From assembly GCA_021840255.1 (NCBI GenBank), contig JAKBYX010000001.1:124001-188000 (forward strand): 64,000 bases of DNA, written 5' to 3'. This DNA comes from Nitrospirota bacterium. Its GTDB lineage: Bacteria > Nitrospirota > Thermodesulfovibrionia > Thermodesulfovibrionales > JdFR-88. Positions within the stretch are counted from its first letter, which is position 1, and each line of letters starts with the position of its first letter. The position numbers and the translations under genes are program-made. The notes under the pieces were generated by a model. The model ran no database searches, was not told where the DNA came from, and was given only the letters and a program-made list of their open reading frames with translations. Shown piece after piece: positions 35,024 to 43,962 of the stretch.

Positions 35024-35186
35024 CCCATATCTTTATTTTTTCAGTCTCTCCGTTCCTGCTCGTCCATGCCCGGTTCACGAAAATGGTCACCATGGAACCG
35101 CAAACAGGGCAGCTGCCGTTTTTTGAATCATAGTAGGAAAAGACCTCTTCGCAGTTCACACAAAGTTTAGCCTCTTCTATTTTCAT
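34995..35186 (-). CDS. Small zinc-ribbon protein
   Basis: 63 aa with two CxxC pairs: LCVNCEEVFSYYDSKNGSCPVCG, a compact zinc ribbon. The acidic and basic tail (WDEVRTRVAN) has no membrane segment. AGGAG 6 nt before the ATG supports the start. It overlaps the transglycosylase-like gene by 29 nt, so the two are probably translated together. Role unknown; the ribbon could mediate a protein contact. Confidence 0.75.
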   Translation of the reverse strand: MKIEEAKLCVNCEEVFSYYDSKNGSCPVCGSMVTIFVNRAWTSRNGETEKIKIWDEVRTRVAN

Positions 35187-35259
35187 GATCGCTCCTTTTA
35201 TTATTGAGTCCCCTTTACTGCCGGGCCCTCTTATCAGACCCGCTTATTGCTGGGTCCCT

Positions 35260-35472
35260 TTACTGTTGAGTCAATGTCTGCTTGAAAATATATGGAGTAT
35301 TTTCAAATACAATGGCGCCAACTCTTTTGGCTTCCCCCATCCGCCATTGATAGATGTGGAAAGCGGCGTAGAAAGCAACGGCGGCCCCCAAGGCGAAGAA
35401 AAAAATGTCCCGTACGGTGATAAGACTAGAGATTTTGCTTTTGGCCCAATCAAATACCTTGCCGTAATTCAT
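35260..35472 (-). CDS. Small single-pass membrane protein
   Basis: 70 aa from the ATG at 35472, which is preceded by GGGAGGGG. One hydrophobic helix (about 21-38, IFFFALGAAVAFYAAFHIY) is followed by a basic stretch and VFENTPYIFKQT. First in a minus-strand trio with the zinc-ribbon and transglycosylase-like genes. Not assigned to a family. Confidence 0.6.
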   Translation of the reverse strand: MNYGKVFDWAKSKISSLITVRDIFFFALGAAVAFYAAFHIYQWRMGEAKRVGAIVFENTPYIFKQTLTQQ

Positions 35473-35925
35473 GACCCCTCCCTGTAATGACACAAAATCG
35501 TAATGATCAAAAAATCCGATACCCTTTACGGATTGACTTTTTTTACATCGGACCATCCCCTTCCCGCAGAGCCGGGCTTGCCAGGAATTTTTAAACGGCT
35601 CCAGACTTTTGAGCGGGATTCCCCCTGGGGTTCTTACGTTGTGGGACCAAGGGCCAAAAACGGGTGTTATGGGCCACCGGGAAATCCGCTGTCTATTTTA
35701 AAAAATATACGAGTCGATGTTAGGGTATCTATATTCAGGCCTGTCAGGCCGGTATGATCATGGTATTTAACGCCATGATATAGGGATAAAGATGTGCTTG
35801 CTTATTTGGAATAATAGGTGGAAACAGGAGCCGTGTCAAGCCGGAAAGATACCGCCTGGGAAGCCGGTCCCCGCCGCCTTTTCCGGAGTCCCCCCTGGCC
35901 GTATTTTTGCTGTAATATAGATGCT
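35473..35925. other. Divergent intergenic region with hairpins
   Basis: 450 nt between the small membrane protein and the NTPase gene. A hairpin ATCATGG-(9 nt)-CCATGAT lies at 35757-35779, just after an AGGCCTGTCAGGCC palindrome. Near the end, TGCTGTAAT (an extended -10, 35908-35916) stands 9 nt before the ATG of the next gene. No supported gene. Confidence 0.45.
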
Positions 35926-36489
35926 ATGCGAATAGGATTTTGCGGAAGCCACAGGACAGGCAAGACTACCCTGGCGGAGGAGGTCTCCCGGAAGGCGGGC
36001 ATGCCCTTTATAAGGACGTGCACATCGGAAGTCTTCAGGCGGGCCGGACTGGACCCCGCAGCCGCGATGGATTTCAAAAAAAGGCTGTGGATACAGACGG
36101 AGACGCTGGAGGCCGCCAAAGGCATATGGGAAGCGGCCGGGAAGAGCTTCATTACAGACAGGACCCCGCTTGATATGATGGCCTATACCCTGGCCGACAT
36201 TCAGGGTGCAACCGGGGCGGATTTCAATGAAGTGGAAGGGTACCTGGAGCGCTGCTTTTCCATTACAAACAGTTTCTTCGATGCATTGGTGGTGGTCCAG
36301 CCCGGCATACCGCTGGTGCACGAACAGGGCAAGGCCGCGCTTAACCGTGCGTACATGGAGCACCTGAACTATCTTATACTTGGGCTGGCGGCCGACCCCA
36401 GGCTCACTGCGACGGTCATCCGCCTTGCACGCGGGACGGTGGAGATGAACGAGCGCGTCAGAGCGGTTGTTGAAGGGTTGGGCCTCTGA
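35926..36489 (+). CDS. P-loop NTPase / NadR-like kinase
   Basis: 187 aa. The Walker A motif GSHRTGKTT lies at residues 7-15, followed by TCTSEVFRRAGLDPAA and the ITDRTPLDMMAYTLAD segment that resembles the lid/Walker B region of NadR-type or thymidylate-type small-molecule kinases. Substrate unknown. The start at 35926 lies 9 nt after an extended -10 and lacks a Shine-Dalgarno, so it may be leaderless. Its TGA overlaps the ATG of marC (TGATG). Confidence 0.8.
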   Translation: MRIGFCGSHRTGKTTLAEEVSRKAGMPFIRTCTSEVFRRAGLDPAAAMDFKKRLWIQTETLEAAKGIWEAAGKSFITDRTPLDMMAYTLADIQGATGADFNEVEGYLERCFSITNSFFDALVVVQPGIPLVHEQGKAALNRAYMEHLNYLILGLAADPRLTATVIRLARGTVEMNERVRAVVEGLGL

Positions 36490-37088
36490 TGGTCAGGTGG
36501 TTTATCGACGGCATGCTTAATACCTTCATCCCTCTTTTTGTGGCCATGGACGTCTTTGCCGCCCTGGGCATATTTATTTCTCTTACGGAGGGCATGGACC
36601 GGCAAACGGTGAAAGGGATCATCCGGGATTCCGTGCTCACAGCCGTCATCGTAAGCGCGGGTTTCCTTGCCCTGGGAGAGGCCGTCTTCAGGGCGCTTGG
36701 CATAACCGCTGATGATTTCAAGATAGCAGGCGGGCTTGTGCTTCTGATATTTGCGGTCAGGGACCTCATATCCTGGGGAGAGACAAGACGGCCCATCGGC
36801 AAATTCGGGGCAGTGCCCATAGGTGTGCCGCTCATAGTGGGGCCGGCGGTGCTTACCACGCTCATCGTACTTCTGGACCACTACGGCGTATTCTTTACGG
36901 CGGCAAGCCTTGCTCTTAACCTGGCCATCGTATGGGTGTTCTTCACCCAGGCCGGCAGGGTGATAAGGTATTTCGGCCGCGGAGGCATCCTGGTGTTCTC
37001 AAAAATAATGCTGCTGATGCTGGCTGCCATCGCCGTAATGATGATGCGCCTTGGCATCACGAGCATCATAATGGCCACCCATCCCTGA
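36489..37088 (+). CDS. MarC-family integral membrane protein
   Basis: 199 aa with six hydrophobic segments. MLNTFIPLFVAMDVFAALGIFISLTEG and PIGVPLIVGPAVLTTLIVL are the family blocks of MarC (UPF0056). Transport activity is presumed, but substrates are not established for the family. It overlaps the NTPase stop by one base and is followed 5 nt later by phosphopentomutase. Confidence 0.9.
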   Translation: MVRWFIDGMLNTFIPLFVAMDVFAALGIFISLTEGMDRQTVKGIIRDSVLTAVIVSAGFLALGEAVFRALGITADDFKIAGGLVLLIFAVRDLISWGETRRPIGKFGAVPIGVPLIVGPAVLTTLIVLLDHYGVFFTAASLALNLAIVWVFFTQAGRVIRYFGRGGILVFSKIMLLMLAAIAVMMMRLGITSIIMATHP

Positions 37089-37093
37089 CCTCC

Positions 37094-38299
37094 ATGAAGA
37101 ATAAAATAAACCCACATATGAAAAATAAAACAAAGGCCATAATCATTGTGCTGGACGGGGTTGGCGCGGGCCCCGCCCCGGACTCCTCCCAATATGGGGA
37201 CAGGGACCCGAATACGCTGGGGCATGTATTGCAAACGGCGGCCTCGCACGGCGGCTTCGCTTTGCCGGTCCTTCAAAGACTGGGCCTGGGCAATATAGCG
37301 CCTTTACCGGGGATCGTCCCGTCACACAGCCCGCTTGCGTCATTTGGCCTCATGCGCGAGCTGAGCGCCGGGAAGGACACCATTACCGGCCACTGGGAGA
37401 TGATGGGCATATTGAACACCGCTGCCTTTCCCACGTTCCCGGAAGGGTTCCCGGCCGATATCATCCTCGCTTTCAAAGAGGCCACCGGCATGAAAAAAGT
37501 CCTTGGGAACAGGGCGGCCTCCGGCACCGTGATAATAGAGGAGCTTGGCGCGGAGCACATGAGGACGGGCTACCCCATAGTCTACACCTCCGCCGACAGC
37601 GTCTTCCAGATAGCGGCCCATACAGGGGTAATCGGGGTGGAGGATCTCTACGGGATATGCGAAAAGGCGCGCCGCGTGCTCTCCGGGCCCGGCAAAAACA
37701 TATGCCGCGTTATCGCAAGGCCATTTGAGGGGACACCCGGCAGCTTTAAGCGGCTCTCCGCAAAAAGAAAGGATTTCCCCCTGCCTCCGCCGGAGGAAAC
37801 GGTTATCGACAGGCTGTCAGCCAAAGGCGTTCCCGTTTTTTCCGTGGGCAAAGTCGCGGAGATGTTCGATATGCGGGGTTTTCCCGCAGGGACGGTAAAG
37901 ACCTCCAGCAACAGGCAGGGAATGGAAGAGCTCGCAAGACTGGTTAAAACGGACGGGCAATGCCTGATATTTGCCAACCTGAACGATTTTGACACCCTGT
38001 TTGGCCACAGGAACGACCCCCTGGGGTTCGCCGGCGCCCTTGCGGACTTCGACCGCATGCTGGGGGAATTTCTTCCGCTTTTGAACCCGGAGGATTACCT
38101 GTTCATAACCGCCGACCACGGAAATGACCCCACCACGCCCGGCACCGACCATTCCAGGGAACTGGTGCCGCTTCTTTTTATCGGAGGGAAGAAGCCGGGC
38201 AGGGACTTGGGAATAAGGAACGGGTTCATGGACCTTGGGGCCACAGCCGCCCGGATCTTTGCTGTACAGGCCGCTGCGGGCAAGAGTTTTTTGCTTTAG
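37094..38299 (+). CDS. deoB: Phosphopentomutase
   Basis: 401 aa from the ATG at 37094 (a second ATG at 37118 is possible; neither has a clear ribosome site). An alkaline-phosphatase-superfamily mutase interconverting ribose or deoxyribose 1- and 5-phosphates. Metal-site blocks are visible: IVLDGVGAG at the N-terminus, AGKDTITGHWEMMG with the phosphorylated Thr, and TADHGNDPTTPGTDHSRE. It links nucleoside salvage to the pentose phosphate pathway. Third gene of a tight run with the NTPase and marC. Confidence 0.93.
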   Translation: MKNKINPHMKNKTKAIIIVLDGVGAGPAPDSSQYGDRDPNTLGHVLQTAASHGGFALPVLQRLGLGNIAPLPGIVPSHSPLASFGLMRELSAGKDTITGHWEMMGILNTAAFPTFPEGFPADIILAFKEATGMKKVLGNRAASGTVIIEELGAEHMRTGYPIVYTSADSVFQIAAHTGVIGVEDLYGICEKARRVLSGPGKNICRVIARPFEGTPGSFKRLSAKRKDFPLPPPEETVIDRLSAKGVPVFSVGKVAEMFDMRGFPAGTVKTSSNRQGMEELARLVKTDGQCLIFANLNDFDTLFGHRNDPLGFAGALADFDRMLGEFLPLLNPEDYLFITADHGNDPTTPGTDHSRELVPLLFIGGKKPGRDLGIRNGFMDLGATAARIFAVQAAAGKSFLL

Positions 38300-38352
38300 G
38301 ACCAATTATTCAAGCGGACAACTTCCGGCTCGCCTCACTGGAGAAAAAATGC

Positions 38353-39513
38353 TTATTCGTAATACACCTGGAGCACGTGGTCACCCGCGGCGTCCCAGCT
38401 GAAGGCGCTTTCCACGGCCTGCCTGCCGTTTCTTCCCATCCACCTGCCCCATTCAAAATTCGTGAAAAGGGTGCCTATGCCCCAGGCTATGGATTCCGGC
38501 GTTGAATGTATCTTGAGCCCGTTTACCTCGTGCCATACATATTCATCGGGGCCGCCGTTTCTTGTGGCTATCACGGGCTTGCCCGCGCTCCAGGCCTCCA
38601 GTACCACGATGCCGAAAGGCTCGTTCCTGCTGGGCACACAGACCGCGTCGCAAGCCCTGTAGAGATTTGCCTGCTCCGTCCCGTTTTTAAAACCCAGAAA
38701 CCTTGTGGCATGGGCAATCCCGATGTGGCGCGCCCTGTCCTCCACCTGCCCCCTCATCTCCCCGTCTCCCAGGAAGACGAACTTGGCATTCGGATGGTAT
38801 CTGAGGACATAGGGGATGGCTTCCACGAGGAGGTCCGGCCCTTTTTGGTAGACCATGCGCCCGCAGAAAAGGACCATAGGGTCCATGCTGCTTATCCCGT
38901 AAGCCCGTTTGATGGAATCCGGGTCTACCCAGCCGTCGAAGTGACGCAGGTTCACCCCGTTGAAGACCACCCGCGTCTTCCAATACGGCACCTCGTACAT
39001 CCACATTATCTCGTTCCGGATGCCGTTGGAGACCGCTATCACCCTGTCCGCCCAATTGGCCCCCGCCCGCTCCACCTCCCGCACACGGGCTGATTTCCCG
39101 TTATAAAAATTATTGCCGCAGCGGCCGTATTCGGTCGAGTGCACGGTCAATATCCCCTTGCGCCCCCTGCCCTGCTTTATCCATATCAGGGCGTTGGCCG
39201 TAAGCCAGTCATGGGCGTGGATGATATCGAAACGGCTGCCCATGTAGTCTTCCACCATGAAGACATGGTGCACGAAGGAGCGGCACATCTCATTGGTTTC
39301 CTCGACGAAATCGGAATTAAGCCTGAAGGGGCAACGGTGATAATGGACCCCATGGATGAGCTCATAGGCGCTCTGCCCCTGCCCCATCCTGGTAAACACG
39401 TGTACCTCATGCCCCTTGCGCTCAAGGGAAGCCGCAAGCTCGGTTACGTGGACGGCCACTCCGCCCACCGCTATGGAATGCAGGGACTCCCAACAAAGCA
39501 TCGCTATCTTCAT
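38353..39513 (-). CDS. Starch-synthase-like GT4 glycosyltransferase
   Basis: 386 aa from the ATG at 39513, with GGAGCGG about 12 nt upstream. The N-terminus MKIAMLCWESLHSIAVGGVAVHVTELA carries the acceptor Gly-rich loop, and HAHDWLTANALIW, FCGRMVYQKGPDLL and EPFGIVVLEAWSAGKPVIAT follow. These are the hallmarks of GT4 enzymes close to archaeal-type or GlgA-like glycogen/maltosyl synthases. It may act with the glucan enzymes at 4.8-8.1 kb. The frame stays open for 26 further codons encoding a Lys/Asn repeat from a TTTTTG hexamer run, which I take as leader. Confidence 0.9.
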   Translation of the reverse strand: MKIAMLCWESLHSIAVGGVAVHVTELAASLERKGHEVHVFTRMGQGQSAYELIHGVHYHRCPFRLNSDFVEETNEMCRSFVHHVFMVEDYMGSRFDIIHAHDWLTANALIWIKQGRGRKGILTVHSTEYGRCGNNFYNGKSARVREVERAGANWADRVIAVSNGIRNEIMWMYEVPYWKTRVVFNGVNLRHFDGWVDPDSIKRAYGISSMDPMVLFCGRMVYQKGPDLLVEAIPYVLRYHPNAKFVFLGDGEMRGQVEDRARHIGIAHATRFLGFKNGTEQANLYRACDAVCVPSRNEPFGIVVLEAWSAGKPVIATRNGGPDEYVWHEVNGLKIHSTPESIAWGIGTLFTNFEWGRWMGRNGRQAVESAFSWDAAGDHVLQVYYE

Positions 39514-39540
39514 TTTTCTGATCCGCTCCGTCAAAAAAGA

Positions 39541-39565
39541 TTTTTTGTTTTTGTTTTTGTTTTTC
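39541..39565. repeat. Hexanucleotide microsatellite (TTTTTG)
   Basis: Three exact copies of TTTTTG (39542-39559) with partial copies at both ends. It sits about 30 nt upstream of the preferred start of the GT4 gene, on its template side, so length changes would alter leader spacing. If the longer frame were translated it would encode alternating Lys and Asn. Confidence 0.6.
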
Positions 39566-39835
39566 GAGTTACAGTGCAAATCACGTTTCAAGGGGATGGA
39601 CGGGTCTTCGTTTTTTCAGGATCTAAACCATCTCAAGGCGGTCAGGGCCGCACCCCCTTAAAAACCCGGCCATTGCGGGCCCATTAAAAACATTCTATCA
39701 CCTCTTTGCCATTTTCCAAACAACTTTGCTTCATTACAAAAAAAACGTCTGAAAGCCGGAAGCGCAAAGTAGCTTTCGCCATATTTGGTGATACAATTTG
39801 TTAAGTTGCCCGCAAAAATAATACTGCCTGGAGAA

Positions 39836-42121
39836 ATGGCCATGAAGATCCGGTATAAACTGCCGGCCACTTTTCTCATATTTTCGATATCGATGACAGC
39901 CCTTTTCTACCTGGCCGGATTGCGCGGCCAGGATACGGCTTTCAGGCAAATAGCCCGGGAGCATTTATCAGAAGTAAAGGACTCGTTCAACAACCTGGAA
40001 ACGGGCGATACAAAGATGCTGCTGGGCACACTGGAGGCCATCTCCAGGGACCCGGCCATCCAGACGGTATACCTTGAAAAAAACCGTGGCAGGCTCTTTG
40101 CCTATGTGCGGCCGCTCTTTGAAGACCTTAAAGAAAAAACCGGCATCACCCATTTTTATTTCATCCTGCCGGACGGCCGCATTTTTTTAAGAATGCATGA
40201 CAAAAAGCTCTACGGGGACCTGGTAAAAAAAAGCTCCTTTTTAAAGGCGCAACAGACCCAAAAACCCGCCTGGGGCATCGAGCTTGGAAAGACCGCATTC
40301 GCACTCAGGGCAGTAACCCCGTATTTCAGGGACGGAAAGCTCATAGGATACCTGGGGCTTGCCGAAGGGATAAGCCATTTCCTGAAAGGCCTGAAGGACC
40401 GGACCATGGATGAATTTTCGATAGTCGCTGACAAGCAATCCCTGAACCGGCGGAACTGGGAATCCGTAAGGAAGATAAAAGGGCTCAGGGACAACTGGAA
40501 CGACCTGGCAAACCATGTCGTCCTGGCCAGCACGGACGGAGGCAGCTTCGGGGCGTCCTGTTTTACAGAAGGGAACATCGAACGGGTGGAGTCCGGACAG
40601 GGCGTGCTGGCTAAGATGCAAAGCGGCAAGCGGACCTTCATGTGCGGCGGCTTCCGCCTGAACAACGCAGAGGGGAAGCACATCGGCTCCATTCTTGCGC
40701 TTACGGACATCACCCGGTACGTGGCGCTTGCCAGGCAGGCCAACAGGAGATTGCTGGCAATGGCGGCGGCCTTCTTCCTGATAACTTTTTCGGCGGGCGT
40801 GGTCATCTCCGGGTTCATTACCGGGCCGCTTCAGAAGATGGCCCGGGCGGCAAGGGAGATAGGCAGGGGCGGAATGGACGCAAGGGTGGATGTGAGTTCT
40901 TCGGATGAGCTTGGAGAACTGGCCCGCGCCTTCAATGAAATGGCAGCTAAACGCAAGCAGATGGAACAACACCTGAAGATGCACGAGGAAGACCTTGAAA
41001 GATTGGCCGAGACCCGCGGCAAGGAGCTTAAGGCAAGCGAAGAACGCTACCGGACGATGGTAGAGGCGGCGCGGGAGGGCATAATCATCGTGGACGAGAA
41101 TGAGAGGATAACATTTGCCAATGAAAGCATGGCCAGGATGCTTGATCATAAAAAGGAAGAGTTGATGGGGCGCCTGGTAACGGATTTCATGGACGAAAGC
41201 GCCGCGGCGGAATTCCGGGCCAGGCAGGAAAGGCGGAGAACAGGGGCCGTCGAAAAACCGTTTGATTTCAGGTTCCGGGGCAGGGGGGGCAGGGAGGTCT
41301 GGGCCATCATATCCTCAAGCCCAAGGTTCGACCCGGACGGAAGATACGAGGGCTTTGTGTCGCTGGTTACGGACATTACGGAGAGGCGGCGGCTGGAAAC
41401 CATTGCGGAGGCCGCAAACCTGATGGAAAACATCGGGTACATATTCAGCGGCATAAGGCACGAGATCGCAAACCCCGTTGTTACAGCCTCCATAACACTG
41501 GACGTGCTGAAAAGGAAGCTTAAAAACCTCAACCAGGGAGAGATAGAGGAATATATAAACAGGACGAGGGAGCAGATGTCCAGGCTCGATTTTCTGCTTA
41601 AGTCCCTGAGGAATTTCAACCTGTTTGAAGCGGTCACCCTGAAGCAGGCCGATATACCCGCCGTGACCGGAAAATTCCTGGCCCTTGTGACGGACGATGC
41701 AAAGAAAAGAGGGATAAAGGTGGAGAGCGCGATATCGCCGGACGCCCGGACGGTCTATGTGGATGAAAGGGCACTGGACCAGGTGCTGCTCAACATAGTT
41801 ACCAATGCGTTTGACGCACTCGCTGGCAGAGAAAACCCGAGGATCAAAATAAGCATCCTTAAGGTAAACAGGCTCATACTGTTCCGGGTGGAGGACAACG
41901 GCAAGGGTATGACCCCGCAGCAGGTCAAAAACCTGTTCAGGCCTTTCTTTACGACAAAACCCCACGGCACCGGCCTTGGCCTGGCGATAGTGAAAAAAAT
42001 GGTCTCCAAGATGCAGGGGCATGTGGAGATAAGCAGCCATGAGAACGAGGGGACCGTGGTGGACATATTCATTCCGGAGATGGGGCAGGAGGTTGGGCCG
42101 GCAAGGCCTGAGACCGTCTGA
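39836..42121 (+). CDS. Membrane sensor histidine kinase with HAMP and PAS
   Basis: 761 aa from the ATG at 39836 (CTGGAG upstream). A first membrane helix (about 10-28), a periplasmic cache-like sensor domain (about 30-300, with ITHFYFILPDGRIFLRMHD), and a second helix (about 308-328) precede a HAMP domain and a short coiled coil. A PAS domain follows (about 400-520; GIIIVDENERITFANESM), then the dimerisation/phosphorylation helix SGIRHEIANPV with His542, and an ATPase domain with NIVTNAFDAL, DNGKGM and GTGLGLAIV. All catalytic boxes are intact. No response regulator is adjacent, so it is an orphan kinase whose ligand is unknown. Confidence 0.92.
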   Translation: MAMKIRYKLPATFLIFSISMTALFYLAGLRGQDTAFRQIAREHLSEVKDSFNNLETGDTKMLLGTLEAISRDPAIQTVYLEKNRGRLFAYVRPLFEDLKEKTGITHFYFILPDGRIFLRMHDKKLYGDLVKKSSFLKAQQTQKPAWGIELGKTAFALRAVTPYFRDGKLIGYLGLAEGISHFLKGLKDRTMDEFSIVADKQSLNRRNWESVRKIKGLRDNWNDLANHVVLASTDGGSFGASCFTEGNIERVESGQGVLAKMQSGKRTFMCGGFRLNNAEGKHIGSILALTDITRYVALARQANRRLLAMAAAFFLITFSAGVVISGFITGPLQKMARAAREIGRGGMDARVDVSSSDELGELARAFNEMAAKRKQMEQHLKMHEEDLERLAETRGKELKASEERYRTMVEAAREGIIIVDENERITFANESMARMLDHKKEELMGRLVTDFMDESAAAEFRARQERRRTGAVEKPFDFRFRGRGGREVWAIISSSPRFDPDGRYEGFVSLVTDITERRRLETIAEAANLMENIGYIFSGIRHEIANPVVTASITLDVLKRKLKNLNQGEIEEYINRTREQMSRLDFLLKSLRNFNLFEAVTLKQADIPAVTGKFLALVTDDAKKRGIKVESAISPDARTVYVDERALDQVLLNIVTNAFDALAGRENPRIKISILKVNRLILFRVEDNGKGMTPQQVKNLFRPFFTTKPHGTGLGLAIVKKMVSKMQGHVEISSHENEGTVVDIFIPEMGQEVGPARPETV

Positions 42122-42159
42122 GCCTTGACATCACGGGATCCAGCCCATAGCATTGAACC

Positions 42160-42852
42160 ATGGGAACAAAGGCAATATTCGCGATGTGCGCATTGGCGCT
42201 TGCCCTGATGCTCTCCGGTGCGCGGACGGCAACAGCAACGGACTGGTGCAAGGGCTACCTGAATATCAGGCAGTACGACATGGCCGTCCAGTCCTGCACG
42301 GAGGCGATCAGCTCGGGCCGCTACGCGGGAAAGGACCTGGCGGTCCTGTTCTTTGAAAGAGGCGCCGCGTACATATATAAGGGCCGGTACGGTTCCGCCG
42401 TTTCCGATTTCAGCAAGGCCATAGCTCTGGAGCCCTCTTATACCGACGCCTATGACGGCCGTGCCGTCGCCTACGGATACGAGGGCCGGTACGCCCTGGC
42501 GATAGCGGATTTCACGAAGGCCATAGCACTAAACCCGCTGGATGTAAACGCCTATGACATCCGCGGGGTTTTTTACATCGACAGCGGCCAATACGCCCTT
42601 GCCATTTCCGATTTCAATAAAGCGTTGGCCCTGAACCCCCAGGATGCCGGGGCATATAAGGGCCGGGGCCTTTCCCATGAGAAGAAAGGGGAATACGACC
42701 TTGCCATCTCCGACCTGGACACCGCCATAAGACTAAGCCCAGCGGACCCGTCCGCATACCGCATACGCGGCCTCTGCCATGAAAAAAAAGGAGAAAAGGC
42801 CCAGGCCCTCTCCGATTACATGAAGGCCGCGGAGCTTACGAAAAAACCGTGA
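42160..42852 (+). CDS. Exported TPR-repeat protein
   Basis: 230 aa. A signal peptide (about 1-26, ending at ATA) precedes about six TPR units with the repeated pattern of YALAISDFNKALALNPQD and YDLAISDLDTAIRLSP. Likely a periplasmic scaffold for protein-protein contacts. It follows the histidine kinase by 38 nt on the same strand and may share its transcript. No Shine-Dalgarno is evident. Confidence 0.85.
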   Translation: MGTKAIFAMCALALALMLSGARTATATDWCKGYLNIRQYDMAVQSCTEAISSGRYAGKDLAVLFFERGAAYIYKGRYGSAVSDFSKAIALEPSYTDAYDGRAVAYGYEGRYALAIADFTKAIALNPLDVNAYDIRGVFYIDSGQYALAISDFNKALALNPQDAGAYKGRGLSHEKKGEYDLAISDLDTAIRLSPADPSAYRIRGLCHEKKGEKAQALSDYMKAAELTKKP

Positions 42853-42908
42853 GGCAGTTTGATTAGGGCGCCGGTTTTTATTTGCCTTCAAAAACGGGAA
42901 ACCGGGGC

Positions 42909-43886
42909 CTAGAGAAGGGATTTGAACGGGACCAGCGCGGAATATTCGTACAGCGTGGACATGGCCTTGGTCTGTGCCTGTATGTCCATCTCCTCCAGAA
43001 CGGCCATGGGGTTAAGACCGCCGGTTATCGCCATGCCAGCCCTGTCCATGCCGACGGGTATCTCAAAAAGCGCATTGTTAGGCTCGCCTATCCGTATTAT
43101 CCCGCCTATGCCGCTTTCCTTCAGCTCCTCCGCGGTCTTGTATGCGCGCTCTATGCATATCGCGGGTATCTCCCTGAAGCTGGCCAGCACCTTTCCTTCT
43201 CCGGTGCCTACCGCCCCGGCCACATCCGTCATCCCGCTTTTTATGAATATCTCAAGCGGGTCCAGGGAAGAACCCTCGTAGCTTATAAGTGAGACGAACC
43301 TCTTTGCCTTCTTGTCCTCCACCTCCAGCAGGCCCCCGAACCGCGAAAGCACGGGGATGCCGGATTTCAGGAATATGCCGTTTATGGTAACGCTGCACAC
43401 GGTGCCCAGGGCTATCATGCCCTCCGGCACCAGGGCCTCGCCCATCACCTGCCCGCCGGCCGCAACCGCCACCCTGTCGCTCATCGTATAGGGGGATAAA
43501 AAGACCGTTTTCATCTTTTTGAGCGCCTCATGGAAATGGCGCTCCGGTATGTATGAGACGTTCAGGATGACCTTCCCCTTCATCGTCTTCAGGTCAAAAT
43601 CCGTGAGGTAGGAAAGCGTGTCTATCCGGCTTATGACAAAGCCCAGCTTGTCCGAGACGAGCGCCTTTGAAAGCTCCTGCTTGCCCTTTTCCGTTATCTT
43701 CCTGCCCTCCTTCCCGTAAACCCGTGTAAAACCCCTTTCATCCATGAGTTTCATGTAATACCGGACGGTCCGCTCCGAAAGGGTGACCCCCATAAGCTTC
43801 AGTTCCCTGGATATCTCACGGGAGCCGATCACCGTCTCCTCATGCTTTCCAAGCACCTTTAAAATGGATGGGAGCACTTTGTTCAT
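42909..43886 (-). CDS. NrpR-like transcriptional regulator (winged helix + DUF128)
   Basis: 325 aa. An N-terminal winged helix (about 5-75; SREISRELKLMGVTLSERTV) is followed by one NrpR regulatory (DUF128) domain (about 80-320) with DRVAVAAGGQVMGEALVPEG and PVGMDRAGMAITGGLNPMAVLEE. In methanogenic archaea NrpR represses nitrogen-fixation and assimilation genes and senses 2-oxoglutarate; in bacteria the role is poorly known. No nif, gln or amt gene lies nearby. The ATG is 8 nt after a perfect extended -10 (TGTTATAAT), with no Shine-Dalgarno, so the mRNA is probably leaderless. It is convergent with the TPR gene. Confidence 0.85.
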   Translation of the reverse strand: MNKVLPSILKVLGKHEETVIGSREISRELKLMGVTLSERTVRYYMKLMDERGFTRVYGKEGRKITEKGKQELSKALVSDKLGFVISRIDTLSYLTDFDLKTMKGKVILNVSYIPERHFHEALKKMKTVFLSPYTMSDRVAVAAGGQVMGEALVPEGMIALGTVCSVTINGIFLKSGIPVLSRFGGLLEVEDKKAKRFVSLISYEGSSLDPLEIFIKSGMTDVAGAVGTGEGKVLASFREIPAICIERAYKTAEELKESGIGGIIRIGEPNNALFEIPVGMDRAGMAITGGLNPMAVLEEMDIQAQTKAMSTLYEYSALVPFKSLL

Positions 43887-43962
43887 GACGGTTTATTATA
43901 ACATTTGGACTGTAGATCACCGGAAACAGACCTCTTGCGCAAAGCGGAGTATGCAGGTTGGC

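Noticed and set aside
35193-35277. Tandem TTTACTG/TTGAGTC repeats that might be a CRISPR-like or regulatory array
   Set aside because: Only two or three imperfect units of differing spacing; no spacer structure and no cas genes.
35503-35757. 84-codon plus-strand open frame before the NTPase gene
   Set aside because: No ribosome site and no family features; the region carries hairpins.
39785-39835. Upstream non-ATG start for the histidine kinase
   Set aside because: CTGGAG precedes the ATG at 39836, and the extension adds residues that do not match a kinase N-terminus.
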